A DNA stretch of 64,000 nucleotides from Pseudomonas jinjuensis (GCF_900103845.1 NZ_FNIJ01000003.1:1-64000); one strand, 5' to 3'; positions 9,056 through 18,685 are shown, numbered from the stretch's first letter. Program-made: numbers and translations. The notes: generated by a model not told the origin, from the letters alone.

Positions 9056-10114
9056 ATGACAAAACTCATGAATATCGAAGCATCCCCACCCCCTCCGGTC
9101 GCTGCGCAGCCGGGTGTCGCCCGCCGGGCGCTGAACGGGCTGACGGTGGTGCTGCCGTGGACCATCATCGGCGGCCTGCTCTGGGCCGGCCTGTTCATCA
9201 AGCCGCAGCCGGTCGGCAGCAGCGTCACCCCGCCGGCCCTGGAGCGCCGCGACCAGTTCTACGGCCTGGCCCAGCTGCCGGGTGGCGCGGTGCTGGCCGC
9301 CGGCTCCTACGGCAAGGTCCTGGCGATCGGCGACGACGGCCGGATCGCCCGCCTGAATACCCCCACCGACAAGACCCTGCAGGACATCGCCGTATGGGAT
9401 GCCCGGCATGCGGTGGCGGTCGGCAACGGCGGCGTGGTGCTGTACAGCGCCGACGCCGGCCAGCACTGGAGCGCAGCCGCCGACGTGCCGCGCTCGGAAA
9501 TCGCCAACAAGCTCAACCGCGTGCGCGTCGGCAGGGACGGCCTGGCCATCGCCACCGGCGAGATGGGCGCCCTGCTCGCCTCCCATGACTACGGCAAGAG
9601 CTGGCAGCGCCTGCGCGAAGAGGAAGACGTGGCCTGGAACGACGTCGCCCTGCTGGAAGGCGGCCGTCTTGTCGTGGTCGGCGAGTTCGGCCGCATCCTG
9701 CTGAGCGACGACATGGGCGCGAACTGGGAGGAAATCCCCGCGCCGGTGCCCGGCTCGCTGATGTCGCTGAGCTTCCGCGATGCCGCCAACGGCGTCGCCG
9801 TCGGTGTCGAGGGCACCCTGCTGGTCACCAGCGATGGCGGCCGCAACTGGACGCAGGTTCAGGCAGGCACCAGCGACCACCTGTTCAACGTGCTGTGGAG
9901 CGCCGAGCGCAACCAGTGGCTCGCCTTCGGCGCGCTCGGCCGCTGGGTGAGCGGCACGCCGTCCGCCGACGGCATCGCCTGGCGCAGCGGCAACGTCGAC
10001 CCGCGCGACCTCGCCTGGCACACCGGCGCGCTGGCCAGCGGCAAACAGGTCTGGCTGGCCGGCGACGGCATCGGCCGCTGGGACGGCCAGCGCTGGTCGC
10101 CGCTGAAACCCTGA
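9056..10114 (+). CDS. Membrane-anchored Ycf48-like (BNR/WD) beta-propeller protein
   Basis: A 352-residue protein (from the ATG at 9056; an in-frame ATG at 9068 is also possible). It has a short cytoplasmic N-terminus, one transmembrane helix at about residues 28-48, and a periplasmic region made of repeated blades. The blades carry SADAGQHWS, SHDYGKSWQ, SDDMGANWE and TSDGGRNWT, the Asp-box-like repeats of the Ycf48/sortilin type. No enzymatic residues are apparent. Proteins of this kind are known beside RND permeases with DUF1302 and DUF1329 partners, in exactly the gene order seen here. I infer an assembly or accessory role for that transport system. Confidence 0.8.
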   Translation: MTKLMNIEASPPPPVAAQPGVARRALNGLTVVLPWTIIGGLLWAGLFIKPQPVGSSVTPPALERRDQFYGLAQLPGGAVLAAGSYGKVLAIGDDGRIARLNTPTDKTLQDIAVWDARHAVAVGNGGVVLYSADAGQHWSAAADVPRSEIANKLNRVRVGRDGLAIATGEMGALLASHDYGKSWQRLREEEDVAWNDVALLEGGRLVVVGEFGRILLSDDMGANWEEIPAPVPGSLMSLSFRDAANGVAVGVEGTLLVTSDGGRNWTQVQAGTSDHLFNVLWSAERNQWLAFGALGRWVSGTPSADGIAWRSGNVDPRDLAWHTGALASGKQVWLAGDGIGRWDGQRWSPLKP

Positions 10115-10148
10115 CCCCTGCCTTCGCCCCTTCATTCGAGACGACAAC

Positions 10149-12524
10149 ATGATCGAACGCATAGCCGCTTTCTGTATCCGCCGGCGCGCCTGGGTAGCGG
10201 GCATCCTGTTTGCGCTGACCCTGGTCCTCAGCTGGTTCGCCCTGCACATCGAGGTGCGCACGGTCTTCGAGGACATGCTCCCGTCGCGCCACGAGTACGT
10301 GAAGACCCACGAGAAGTTCAAGGACACCTTCGGCGGCTCGAACATGGTCACCATCATGTTCGAGGTGGACGACGGCGACATCTTCCAGACCTCCGTGCTG
10401 GACAAGGTGCGCCAGGTGACCCTGGGCCTGCGCGAGGTTTCCGCGGTCAACCAGTACCAGATCACCTCGCTGGCCTCGAAGAAGCTCAAGGAAGTCCGCG
10501 CCTCCACCGAGGGCATCGAGAGCCGCCCGCTGATGTGGCCGGATATCCCCGCCAACGCCCAGGCCATGGACGAGCTCAAGCAGGCCGTGCTGCGCAACCC
10601 GCTGGTCTATGGGCCCTACGTGTCCAAGGACCTGCAGGCGACGCTGATCACCGTCGACTTCATCGACAACCAGGTCGACTACGGCAAGGTGTTCGAGCAG
10701 GTCCGCGGGCTGATCGCCAGGGTCGACGACGGCAGCGTGAAGATCCGCGTGGTCGGCGACCCGATGCTGTACGGCTGGGTCAACCACCACGTGCCGGAAA
10801 CCCTGCATCTGGTGCTGGCCGCCATCGCCGTCACCCTGGTCCTGCTGTTCCTCCTGCTGCGCACCTGGCGCGGCGTGTGCCTGCCGCTGCTGGCCGGCGC
10901 GGTCAGCGCGATCTGGGCGCTGGGCATCTGCCAGCTGCTGGGGATCAACTTCGAACCGCTGGTAATCGTGGTGGCGATGCTCATCACCTCGCGGGCGGTG
11001 TCGCACTCGGTGCAGATCGTCAATCGCTTCGACGACGAACTGGAGCTGCTGCCGCCCGGCGCCGACGTCTCGCGCCAGGCCGCCCACGTGGCGCTGGCCG
11101 ACCTGTTCCGTCCCGGCATGCTCGGGGTGATCGCCGATGCCGCGTGCATGGCGGTGGTCGCTCTCAGCCCGATCCCGATGCTGCAGAAGCTCACCGTGCT
11201 GTCGGTGGTGTGGGTGTCGACGCTGACCGTCAGCGCGGTGATTCTCACTCCGGTCATGCTCTCCTGGATTCGCCGTCCGCACGGCACCGCGCATCCGCTG
11301 GACTGCCTGCCGGCGCTGCGCAGGGTGCTCGACCTGGCCGTGCGCGTCACCCTCTCGCGCGGCCGCTACGTGGTGCTCGGCGGCAGCCTGCTGGTGGTGA
11401 TCGGCGCCGGCCTGTACGCGCTGAACCTGAAGATCGGCGACGCCAATCCGGGCTCGCCGATCCTCTGGCCGGAGTCGCAGTACAACCGTGACTCCGCCGC
11501 GATCAACGGTCGCTTCGAAGGCGTCGACCGCATGTTCATCGTGCTCGGCGACGACAACCAGCCGAACCTGGTGAAGACCAACGAGGCGCTGCACGCGATG
11601 AACCGCTTCCAGCGCTTCATCGAGGCGCAGCCGGAAATCGGCGGTTCGCTGTCCCTGGCCGACGTGCTGCCGCAGGTCAACAGCAGCCTGCGCGAAGGCA
11701 ACCCGCGCTACCTGGAGCTGAGCGACAGCGACGCGATCAACGGCAGCCTCGCCGCCATGCTCGACTCGGTGTCCGAACCGGGCGACATGGACCGCTTCAC
11801 CGACACCAAGTACGCCAACGGCTCGGTGACCCTGATGTTCCGCGACCGCCAGGGCGAGACCATCCGCACCGCCGTCGCCCGCATCAAGGAATTCATCGCC
11901 GCCAACCCGCTGTCCACCGGCCACTGGCAGCTCGCCGGCGGCGTGATCGGGGTGATGGCCGCGGTCAACGAGATCATCCTCTCCAGCCAGATCGAGGCCA
12001 TCGCCCTCGCCCTGCTGGTGCTCGCCGTGCTCTGCACCGCGGTCTACCGCTCCGCGGTGGCCGGCATGCTGTTCATGGTCCCGGTGATCATCTCCAACAT
12101 GCTGACCTTCGCCTTCATGAGCTGGAAGGGCATCGGCATGAACATCAACACCGTGCCGGTGGCCGCCCTCGGCATCGGCCTGGGCGTGGATTACGCCTTC
12201 TACATCGCCGACCGCATCAAGGAAGAAATCGCCGCCGGCAGCAGCCCGGAACATGCGGTGTACCAGGCCCTGCACTCCGCCGGCATGGGCGTGATCGTCA
12301 CCGCCAGCGTGCTGATCCTCGCCACCCTGCTGTGGTGGCTGTCGTCCCTGCGCTTCCAGGCCGAGATGGGCCTGCTGATGGCCATCTGGCTGAGCGTCTC
12401 GGCGATCTCCGCGCTGTTCGTCATGCCTTCCCTGATCTACGTGTTCCGCCCGCGCTTCATCTTCGGCGAGCGGAGCGCGCAACCCGCGCAAGACGCCGCG
12501 CCGGCCCCGCTGGGCCTGGCCTGA
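10149..12524 (+). CDS. RND/MMPL-superfamily permease
   Basis: A 791-residue inner-membrane transporter with the two-fold RND layout. Transmembrane helix 1 is at about residues 15-33, a periplasmic loop of about 200 residues follows, then five helices, a second helix near 410-430, a second large loop and five final helices. It is about 250 residues shorter than AcrB-type drug pumps, matching the MMPL/hopanoid-transporter-like branch. No membrane-fusion protein or TolC-type channel is present. The neighbours are Ycf48-like, DUF1302 and DUF1329 proteins, a combination found with degradation of hydrophobic compounds. Direction of transport cannot be deduced; either substrate uptake across the envelope or lipid/aromatic export is possible. 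Confidence 0.85.
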   Translation: MIERIAAFCIRRRAWVAGILFALTLVLSWFALHIEVRTVFEDMLPSRHEYVKTHEKFKDTFGGSNMVTIMFEVDDGDIFQTSVLDKVRQVTLGLREVSAVNQYQITSLASKKLKEVRASTEGIESRPLMWPDIPANAQAMDELKQAVLRNPLVYGPYVSKDLQATLITVDFIDNQVDYGKVFEQVRGLIARVDDGSVKIRVVGDPMLYGWVNHHVPETLHLVLAAIAVTLVLLFLLLRTWRGVCLPLLAGAVSAIWALGICQLLGINFEPLVIVVAMLITSRAVSHSVQIVNRFDDELELLPPGADVSRQAAHVALADLFRPGMLGVIADAACMAVVALSPIPMLQKLTVLSVVWVSTLTVSAVILTPVMLSWIRRPHGTAHPLDCLPALRRVLDLAVRVTLSRGRYVVLGGSLLVVIGAGLYALNLKIGDANPGSPILWPESQYNRDSAAINGRFEGVDRMFIVLGDDNQPNLVKTNEALHAMNRFQRFIEAQPEIGGSLSLADVLPQVNSSLREGNPRYLELSDSDAINGSLAAMLDSVSEPGDMDRFTDTKYANGSVTLMFRDRQGETIRTAVARIKEFIAANPLSTGHWQLAGGVIGVMAAVNEIILSSQIEAIALALLVLAVLCTAVYRSAVAGMLFMVPVIISNMLTFAFMSWKGIGMNINTVPVAALGIGLGVDYAFYIADRIKEEIAAGSSPEHAVYQALHSAGMGVIVTASVLILATLLWWLSSLRFQAEMGLLMAIWLSVSAISALFVMPSLIYVFRPRFIFGERSAQPAQDAAPAPLGLA

Positions 12525-12595
12525 GGCGGACGATGAAAGACAACAACAAGAACCGCCAACGGTTCCTCGCTGCCACTCACCCGAGGGGAAACATC

Positions 12596-14200
12596 GTGAA
12601 GCACTGCACTTCCACGGCGCGCCTGCGCGCCCCGCTCAACAAGATCGCCCTGGCGGTCGCCCTGTCCTCCGCCGCCACGCCGCTGCTGGCGGACGACGAC
12701 TTCAAGTTCGACGGCTATCTGCGCGAGGAGCTGTCCTGGAACACCGAGAACTGGCAGGACACCAGGGACTACGACGACCGCGGCAAGCTCTCCATGGCGC
12801 GCACCACCGCGCAGCTCAACTTCGACTGGAAGGCCGCCGAAAACGTCTCGGTGGTGGCCAAGCTGCGCGGCGTGAAGGAGATCAAGACCAACTTCCTCGA
12901 CCACCTGGAGAAGCTCGGCGCGAACAACTACCACGAGGCCGACGGCCGCGGCGACATCATGGAGCTCTATGACCGCGCCGAGATCCGCGAGCTGTACGTC
13001 GACTTCCCGGTGGGCGAGCGCACCTCGTTCCGCATCGGCAAGCAGCAGATCGCCTGGGGCGAAACCGACTTCTTCGCCGCCAACGACCTGGTGCACGGCT
13101 TCGACTACACCTGGCGCAGCTTCCTGCAGCCGGCCAACGAGGAACTGCGCAAGACCAACAACATCATCAAGATGAACATCGACGTGCCGGAAGCCCAGGG
13201 CGGCCTGGAAGTCTTCCTGCGTCCGGGCCTGGATGCCAAGGACGACATCGGCACCGAGCTGGACATCTACGGCGGACGCTGGTCGAGCCAGCCCTACGCC
13301 GGCGTCGATTTCCGCAACATCGACCCGTACAACTTCGAGAACGACGAGGGCGACTACCGCGACGTCACCGGCGGCATCCGCTGGAGCGGCATGGCCGGCG
13401 ACTACAACTACTCGCTGTCGTACCTGCGCACCTTCTACAACTCGCCGATCCTCAACGCCTCCGACGACCTGCGCCTGATCGGCCGGCCGGACCTGCCGTC
13501 CGGCGCGGAAACCCAGGGCACCAGCAAGACCCGCGGCGTGGCCGGCGAGGTCATCTACCCCATCGTCGACATCTTCGGCCTCACCGGCAGCACCTATTCC
13601 GACTGGGCCGACGCGGTGTTCAGCACCGAGATCGCCTACATCAAGGACGCGCCGTACCAGTTCCAGGCGCAGGTGCCGACGCTGATCAGCCAATTGGTCG
13701 CGCCGGGCTTCGACGGCTTCACCCGCAAGGACGTGCTCGCCTCGATGCTGCGCATAGACAAGAACTTCGCCTTCACCCAGTCGCTGCTGGGCACCGAGAA
13801 GCCGATGTTCTTCTCCGTGCAGATCTTCGACAAATGGGTGCAGAACTTCGACGACGACGACCAGCTGCTCTACAGCGTCGGCTGGGGCGGCAAGGTCAAG
13901 GAACACACCACCCTGGCGACCACCATCTTCGACCTCAGCTACGCCAGCGGCCGCATCCACCCGCAGCTGGTGCTGGGCACCGACCTGACCAACAAGGGCG
14001 GTTTCGCCGTGCCCTCGGTGACCTTCGAGCTCAGCAGCAAGGTGCGCTGGAAGATCGAGTACGACGCCTTCTGGGATGACGAATGGCGCGACGGCGACAA
14101 GTGCACCCCGGGCAACGCCGCGACCTGCGACAGCACCACCCTGTTCGGCTACTTCCACAACCGCGACCAGATCTACACCAGCCTGACCTATCTCTTCTGA
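12596..14200 (+). CDS. DUF1302 outer-membrane protein
   Basis: A 534-residue DUF1302 protein, predicted to form an outer-membrane beta-barrel. An N-terminal signal peptide (LNKIALAVALSSAATPLLA) is followed by DDDFKFDGYLREE, and many alternating amphipathic strands end in YTSLTYLF with the terminal Phe typical of barrels. I prefer the GTG at 12596, preceded by GAGGGG at a proper distance. An ATG at 12533 would place 21 extra residues before the signal. It is likely the outer-membrane passage of the transport system encoded by operon 2. The specific substrate is unknown. Confidence 0.82.
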   Translation: MKHCTSTARLRAPLNKIALAVALSSAATPLLADDDFKFDGYLREELSWNTENWQDTRDYDDRGKLSMARTTAQLNFDWKAAENVSVVAKLRGVKEIKTNFLDHLEKLGANNYHEADGRGDIMELYDRAEIRELYVDFPVGERTSFRIGKQQIAWGETDFFAANDLVHGFDYTWRSFLQPANEELRKTNNIIKMNIDVPEAQGGLEVFLRPGLDAKDDIGTELDIYGGRWSSQPYAGVDFRNIDPYNFENDEGDYRDVTGGIRWSGMAGDYNYSLSYLRTFYNSPILNASDDLRLIGRPDLPSGAETQGTSKTRGVAGEVIYPIVDIFGLTGSTYSDWADAVFSTEIAYIKDAPYQFQAQVPTLISQLVAPGFDGFTRKDVLASMLRIDKNFAFTQSLLGTEKPMFFSVQIFDKWVQNFDDDDQLLYSVGWGGKVKEHTTLATTIFDLSYASGRIHPQLVLGTDLTNKGGFAVPSVTFELSSKVRWKIEYDAFWDDEWRDGDKCTPGNAATCDSTTLFGYFHNRDQIYTSLTYLF

Positions 14201-14220
14201 GCCACACCGGAGACTTCGCC

Positions 14221-15474
14221 ATGAACCTATCCCGCTTCGCCCTGCGCCAGGCCCTGGCAGCCAGCCTCATCGCCGCAGCCGGCGCCGCCGGTGCCGCCGA
14301 GGTGCCGGCAGGCACCGTGATTTCCGCCGCCAACATCGACCAGATCAGGAACGACACCTTCGAAGGCCACAGCATCGCCAGCCTGCTCACCGAGAAGATG
14401 GAATGGCGCATCCGCAACAACGGCTGGAAGCTGCCGCTGGTCAAGTCCCAGGAAGTGAAGATCGACCCGCGCTGGGTCGCCGCCTCGCAGGCCAACGCCG
14501 GCAAGACCACGATCAACAAGGAAGCCTGCCGGGTGGACGGCTGGAGCGCCGGCGAGCCGTTCCCCAACGTCGACCTGAAGGACCCGCAGGTCGCCGAGAA
14601 GCTGATGTGGAACTGGCACCTCGGCCAGCTGGTCGGCGACGTGTCCCAGGTGCCGAAATTCACCCAGCTGCTGATCGACGGCAAGAAGGGCATCCACGCC
14701 GACCCGGTGGCCGAGTTCAGCCGCTACACCATGAAGGGCCGCCTGAACGGCAACGCCGTCGAGGGCGACGGCAGCGAGCGCGGCCGCCAGCTCCTGTACT
14801 TCAAGGCGCCGTCGGACATGAAGGGCCTCGGCACCTACACGCAGATGTACGACTCGGAGAAGGTCAACGACGTGTGGGCCTACATCCCTGCGGTGCGCCG
14901 CGTGCGCCGGCTGTCCGGCGGCGCGTGGATGGACCCGGTGGGCTCCTCCGACCAGCTGCAGGACGACCTCGACGCCTTCAACGCCCGTCCCTGCTGGTAT
15001 CCGGAATACAAGCTGGCCGGCAAGCGCTGGGTGCTCGCCGCGGCGAACAGCAAGACCGGCCTGTGGAACCCGGACGGCAAGACCTTCGCCGAGAAATACC
15101 CGGTGCTGGACGACCAGCCGCCGTACTGGAACCTGAACAACAACGGCTTCGAGCCGCGCGAGGTCTACGTGATCGAGGCGATCACGCCGTCCGTGCACCC
15201 GTACAGCAAGAAGGTGCTGTACATGGACGTGAAGTACCCGCGCTTCTACTACGCCGAAGCCTATGACCGCAAAGGCGAGTTCTGGAAATTCCTGGAGTTC
15301 CACTCCTACTCCAACATCGCCGACGGCGACGTGCGCACCACCGCCAGCGCGGTCATCGACTTCCAGCGCAACCACGCCACGCTGTCGCTGATCGACACGG
15401 CGAGCTGGAAGACCAACTTCGACGCCAAGGCCAGCAACTTCTCCCTGCAGACCCTGCAGGCGGCCGGCCGCTGA
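14221..15474 (+). CDS. DUF1329 periplasmic/outer-membrane-associated protein
   Basis: A 417-residue DUF1329 protein with a clear signal peptide (cleavage probably after AGAAGAA, about residue 26). Members of the family are LolA/LolB-like folds that could carry hydrophobic ligands between membranes. Characteristic aromatic-rich stretches are present, such as DVWAYIPAVRRVRRLSGG and YSKKVLYMDVKYPRFYYAEAY. It directly follows the DUF1302 gene (20-nt gap). With the RND permease and Ycf48-like protein it would make a trans-envelope carrier, as inferred for other hydrophobic-compound degraders. No catalytic function is suggested. Confidence 0.82.
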   Translation: MNLSRFALRQALAASLIAAAGAAGAAEVPAGTVISAANIDQIRNDTFEGHSIASLLTEKMEWRIRNNGWKLPLVKSQEVKIDPRWVAASQANAGKTTINKEACRVDGWSAGEPFPNVDLKDPQVAEKLMWNWHLGQLVGDVSQVPKFTQLLIDGKKGIHADPVAEFSRYTMKGRLNGNAVEGDGSERGRQLLYFKAPSDMKGLGTYTQMYDSEKVNDVWAYIPAVRRVRRLSGGAWMDPVGSSDQLQDDLDAFNARPCWYPEYKLAGKRWVLAAANSKTGLWNPDGKTFAEKYPVLDDQPPYWNLNNNGFEPREVYVIEAITPSVHPYSKKVLYMDVKYPRFYYAEAYDRKGEFWKFLEFHSYSNIADGDVRTTASAVIDFQRNHATLSLIDTASWKTNFDAKASNFSLQTLQAAGR

Positions 15475-15564
15475 TCCCCACCCTCACAGGCGGCCGCGAC
15501 GGCCGCCGCATTCAACCAGCACGGCCGGGCGGCGCACTGCCGCCAAGGCCCGAGGACAACGACA

Positions 15565-16671
15565 ATGGAAATGATGAAGGCCGCGCGCCTGCACGAGATC
15601 GGCGGGCGCTTCAGCGTCGAGGACGTGCCGCGTCCCCAGCCCGGCGCCCACGACGTACTGGTCAGGGTCGAGGCCAGCGGAGTGATCCCCAACCTGAAGA
15701 ACGTCACCACCCATTTCCCCGAGTGGTACCCCTTCCTGCCGCTGCCGGCGCTGCCGGCGATCTTCGGCCTGGACTCGGCCGGCACCGTCGCCGCCGTCGG
15801 TTCGGCGGTGACTTCGTTCAAGCCCGGCGACCGCGTCTACGTGAACCCCGGCATCGGCTGCGGCGAGTGCCGCTTCTGCAAGCAGGGCGAGAACACCCGC
15901 TGCGACGCCTACACCTTCATGGGCTACTTCGGTTTCGGCCCCGGTTCCCAGGCGATCTTCGAAAAATATCCCTATGCCGGATATGGCCAGTACCTGACCG
16001 CGCCGGCCACCAACCTGGTGCGTCTGCCGGACAACCTCAGCGCTGCCCAGGCGACCCGCTTCGGCTACCTCGGCACGGCCTGGTCGGCGATCCGCAAGGC
16101 GGCGCTGCGGCCGGGGCAGAGCATCCTCATTCTCGGTGCGTCGGGCACCCTCGGCGTCGGCGCGGCGCTGCTGGCGCTGGCCTCCGGCGCCTCGCGGGTG
16201 CTGGTCGCGGCGCGTGACCAGAACGCGCTGGAACGCCTGAAGGAACTGGCGCCGCAGCGCGTCGAGACGATCCGCATCGGTTCCCGCACGATCCACGAGC
16301 AGGTGCTGGAAATGCTCCCCGGCGGCGTCGACGCCATGCTCGACACCCTCGGCGCGAAGGCTCCGGCGGAGCTGTCGGTGGATGCCATGAAGGGCGTCGT
16401 GCGCGGCGGCCGCATCGTGCAGATCGGCGGCGTCGCCGGGCCGATCCCGATCGACCCGCACCCGTTCATGTGCGCCCAGCTGCAGTACCTCGGCTCGCTG
16501 TGGTTCACCACCACCGAGGGCGACGAGATGGCCGCCATGATCGAGTCGGGCATCCTCGACCTGTCCCTGCTGGAAGAGCGGGCCTATCCGCTGGAACGCC
16601 TGAACGAAGCGCTGGAGGACATCCAGACCCAGGCCAGCGGCTTCAGCAACTTCCATATCGTCCACCAGTGA
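15565..16671 (+). CDS. Zinc-type MDR dehydrogenase lacking catalytic zinc ligands
   Basis: A 368-residue medium-chain dehydrogenase/reductase. The structural zinc loop is intact (Cys99, Cys102, Cys105, Cys113), and the nucleotide-binding region carries ILGASGTLGVGAA near residues 190-203. The catalytic zinc site is altered. The usual Cys after the first conserved Gly is Ile41 (ASGVIP), and the His of the G-H-E motif is Leu69 (GLDSAG). It may be an NAD(P)-dependent reductase without catalytic metal, or have lost activity. In operon 2 behind the transport genes it could oxidise or reduce the imported substrate; this is inference. Confidence 0.8.
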   Translation: MEMMKAARLHEIGGRFSVEDVPRPQPGAHDVLVRVEASGVIPNLKNVTTHFPEWYPFLPLPALPAIFGLDSAGTVAAVGSAVTSFKPGDRVYVNPGIGCGECRFCKQGENTRCDAYTFMGYFGFGPGSQAIFEKYPYAGYGQYLTAPATNLVRLPDNLSAAQATRFGYLGTAWSAIRKAALRPGQSILILGASGTLGVGAALLALASGASRVLVAARDQNALERLKELAPQRVETIRIGSRTIHEQVLEMLPGGVDAMLDTLGAKAPAELSVDAMKGVVRGGRIVQIGGVAGPIPIDPHPFMCAQLQYLGSLWFTTTEGDEMAAMIESGILDLSLLEERAYPLERLNEALEDIQTQASGFSNFHIVHQ

Positions 16672-16732
16672 CCGGTGTGCGCCACGCCCGGCCGTGGCGC
16701 CCCACCGTCCAGCCTTGCAGGTGACCTGAACC

Positions 16733-17266
16733 ATGACCGCACAACGAATCGTCACCGGCCACGACAGCCAGGGACTCTCGCAGATCGTCAGCGCCGGCCC
16801 GGTTCCCGGCAACGAGGAATTCACCCACTCGCCGGGCTTCTCCGCCGCGCTGGTCTGGCAGACCGAAGCCGAGCCGCTGCTTTCCGCTGCCGGGTCGCAG
16901 CAACCGGCAAGCTCGGTACTGCCCGGCGTCGGCGGCACCAGCGCCATGCTGGTGACCTTCCCGCCGCAGGACCAGCCACTGCCGGTGGACTTCGATCCGG
17001 CCGCCGCCGCTGCGGAAATGTGCGCCCGGCTTCCGGGCCTCGGCGAACTCTTCGAAGCGGACAATCCCGGCTTCCACCGCACCGACACCATCGACTACGG
17101 CGTGGTGCTGGAAGGCGAGCTTTGCCTGGAACTCGACGAGGGCCGCAGCACCCGTTTGCGCCAGGGCGATGTGGTGGTGCAGATGGGTACGCGCCACGCC
17201 TGGCGTAACACCGGTAACACTCCGGCGCGGATGCTCTTCGTGATGGTCGGCGCGTCACGTGGCTAG
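16733..17266 (+). CDS. Cupin-domain protein
   Basis: A 177-residue protein whose C-terminal half is one cupin barrel. The first cupin segment is FHRTDTIDYGVVLEGE (about 114-129) and the second is QGDVVVQMGTRHAWRNTG (about 144-161). His115 and His155 are retained, but the paired HxH of classical motif 1 is missing, so metal binding is uncertain. It ends operon 2, 61 nt after the dehydrogenase gene. Related small cupins in aromatic clusters are often unassigned; it might be an isomerase, lyase or ligand-binding protein. No function is proposed beyond the fold. Confidence 0.75.
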   Translation: MTAQRIVTGHDSQGLSQIVSAGPVPGNEEFTHSPGFSAALVWQTEAEPLLSAAGSQQPASSVLPGVGGTSAMLVTFPPQDQPLPVDFDPAAAAAEMCARLPGLGELFEADNPGFHRTDTIDYGVVLEGELCLELDEGRSTRLRQGDVVVQMGTRHAWRNTGNTPARMLFVMVGASRG

Positions 17267-17680
17267 CGCCGGGAAAGGGAAGTGAACGTCATGCGCCGCC
17301 GGGCTGGAACCGGCATTCCAGAGCGGTGCGCGACAGTCCGCCCGCCGCACTCCGCCGTCCGGCAGTTTTCCGCCGGTTGCGCAGGGCGGCGGGCATGCTT
17401 CTTGCTCTTTTTCCAGAAGTCGGAAAATTCCCAGCAGATAACAAGAAATTGCAGTAGTTCCAATGTCTTGCGCAGGTCGACAAACCGTTCCCCCGCTCCA
17501 TGCTGAAGCACCCGCCTCCTCGCAGTGCACCCGCTCCAGCCGGAAGCACACCGGGTAACGGCACCTCACCGACCTTGCTCGCGAAAACAACTAAATGGCC
17601 CCGGCGGCCCATCGCCGAGGACCGCATAAACCGTGAGATTGCCTGTCCGGTCCCCGTGACCGGGCAGTGGAGGGTGCAAC
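17267..17680. other. Intergenic region before the XylS-like regulator gene
   Basis: No gene is visible in these 414 nt. A more AT-rich patch at 17400-17465 may hold the promoter of the regulator gene, but I could not find a convincing sigma-70 pair or a sigma-54 GG-N10-GC site. No TGCA-N6-GGATA half-site is present, so autoregulation through that operator is not evident. GGAGG at about 17669-17673 is the ribosome-binding site for the next gene. Confidence 0.5.
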
Positions 17681-18685
17681 ATGGACCGCTTGAACTTTTC
17701 CCCCGCAGTGCCGCCCGACGTGGTGCTGTCCCGCTACGAGCTGTGCCGTACGCATGACCTCGAGGAAGCGCGCCAGTGGGGCGAGCGGATCTTCTGCGAG
17801 AACCGCCTGCGCAGCGTCGACGCCAAGGGCTCGGTGCTCACCCGCATCTACTACAAGCGCCTGGGCGCTGTCGGCATCGGCCGCATGAGCTATGGCGGCG
17901 ACGTCACCATCGAACCCGGCGACCTCGATTCCTTCGCCCTGGTGCAGATGCCCATCTGCGGCCAGGAGCTGATCGACTGGCGCAACCAGCGCGTCGATTC
18001 CCGGCCCGGCATGGGCTCCATCCTCAACATCCACGGGGCGTCGAAGATTCAGCACCGCTCCGGCACCGAGAAGCTGATCATCCGCGTCGACAGCGCCCTG
18101 CTCGAACGCCACTGCCAGCAGCACCTGGGGCGCACCCTGCGCAAGACCGTGGAGTTCCAGCCGGCCATGCCGCTGGATACGCCGCAGGGACGCAACTGGA
18201 TGCGCACGGTCGGCTGGGTCTACGACAGCATTTCCGCCGATGACGGCGACCTGCCGCCGATGCTCGCGAGTCAGTTCGAGAGCGCGCTGGTGACCATGCT
18301 GCTGGCCTGCCAGCCGCACAACTACAGCGCCGAGATGCTGGCCGACTCCGGCCCCACCATCGCGCCGTCGTTCGTCAAGAAGGTGGAGCGCTACATCGAC
18401 GAGCACGCCCACGAGCCGATCACCATCGTCGACATGGCCGAGCACGCCGGCGTCAGCAGCCGCTCGCTGTTCAGCGGCTTCCGCCGCTACCGCAACACCT
18501 CGCCGATGCTCTACCTGAAGGAAGTGCGCCTGCGCCACGTCCACGAGGAACTGCAGCGGCAGAGCGTTGCCACCACCACCGTCACCGCGGTGGCCTTCCG
18601 CTGGGGCTTCAGCCACCTCGGCCACTTCACCACCGACTACAAGCGCCGCTTCGGCGAAAGCCCGTCGGAGACGCTGGCGCGCTGA
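17681..18685 (+). CDS. XylS-like AraC-family transcriptional activator
   Basis: A 334-residue AraC-family protein with the XylS layout. The N-terminal effector/dimerisation half (about 40-200) contains the GRMSYGGDVTIEPGDLDSF stretch, which parallels the RISYGGSVRV part of XylS. The C-terminal double helix-turn-helix is at about 235-332, with GVSSRSLFSGFRRYRNTSP and the second helix region AFRWGFSHLGHFTTDYKRRFGESPSETL. XylS activates through direct TGCA-N6-GGNTA repeats, and such repeats precede all four catabolic operons here. It therefore is the likely activator of the whole regulon, responding to the substrate or an early intermediate. The binding claim is inference from motif and location. 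Confidence 0.85.
   Translation: MDRLNFSPAVPPDVVLSRYELCRTHDLEEARQWGERIFCENRLRSVDAKGSVLTRIYYKRLGAVGIGRMSYGGDVTIEPGDLDSFALVQMPICGQELIDWRNQRVDSRPGMGSILNIHGASKIQHRSGTEKLIIRVDSALLERHCQQHLGRTLRKTVEFQPAMPLDTPQGRNWMRTVGWVYDSISADDGDLPPMLASQFESALVTMLLACQPHNYSAEMLADSGPTIAPSFVKKVERYIDEHAHEPITIVDMAEHAGVSSRSLFSGFRRYRNTSPMLYLKEVRLRHVHEELQRQSVATTTVTAVAFRWGFSHLGHFTTDYKRRFGESPSETLAR

Noticed and set aside
9885-12491. Very long open frame antisense to the RND permease gene, and other long frames antisense to ftsY, the chemoreceptor and BatD genes
   Set aside because: They show His/Arg/Gly/Ala-rich composition without domains, and lie opposite clearly coding genes; this is a GC-content artefact.
17267-17680. Sigma-54 promoter upstream of the XylS-like gene
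   Set aside because: GGCAC and TTGC occur, but the GG to GC spacing is not 10 nt, so the -24/-12 consensus is not met.
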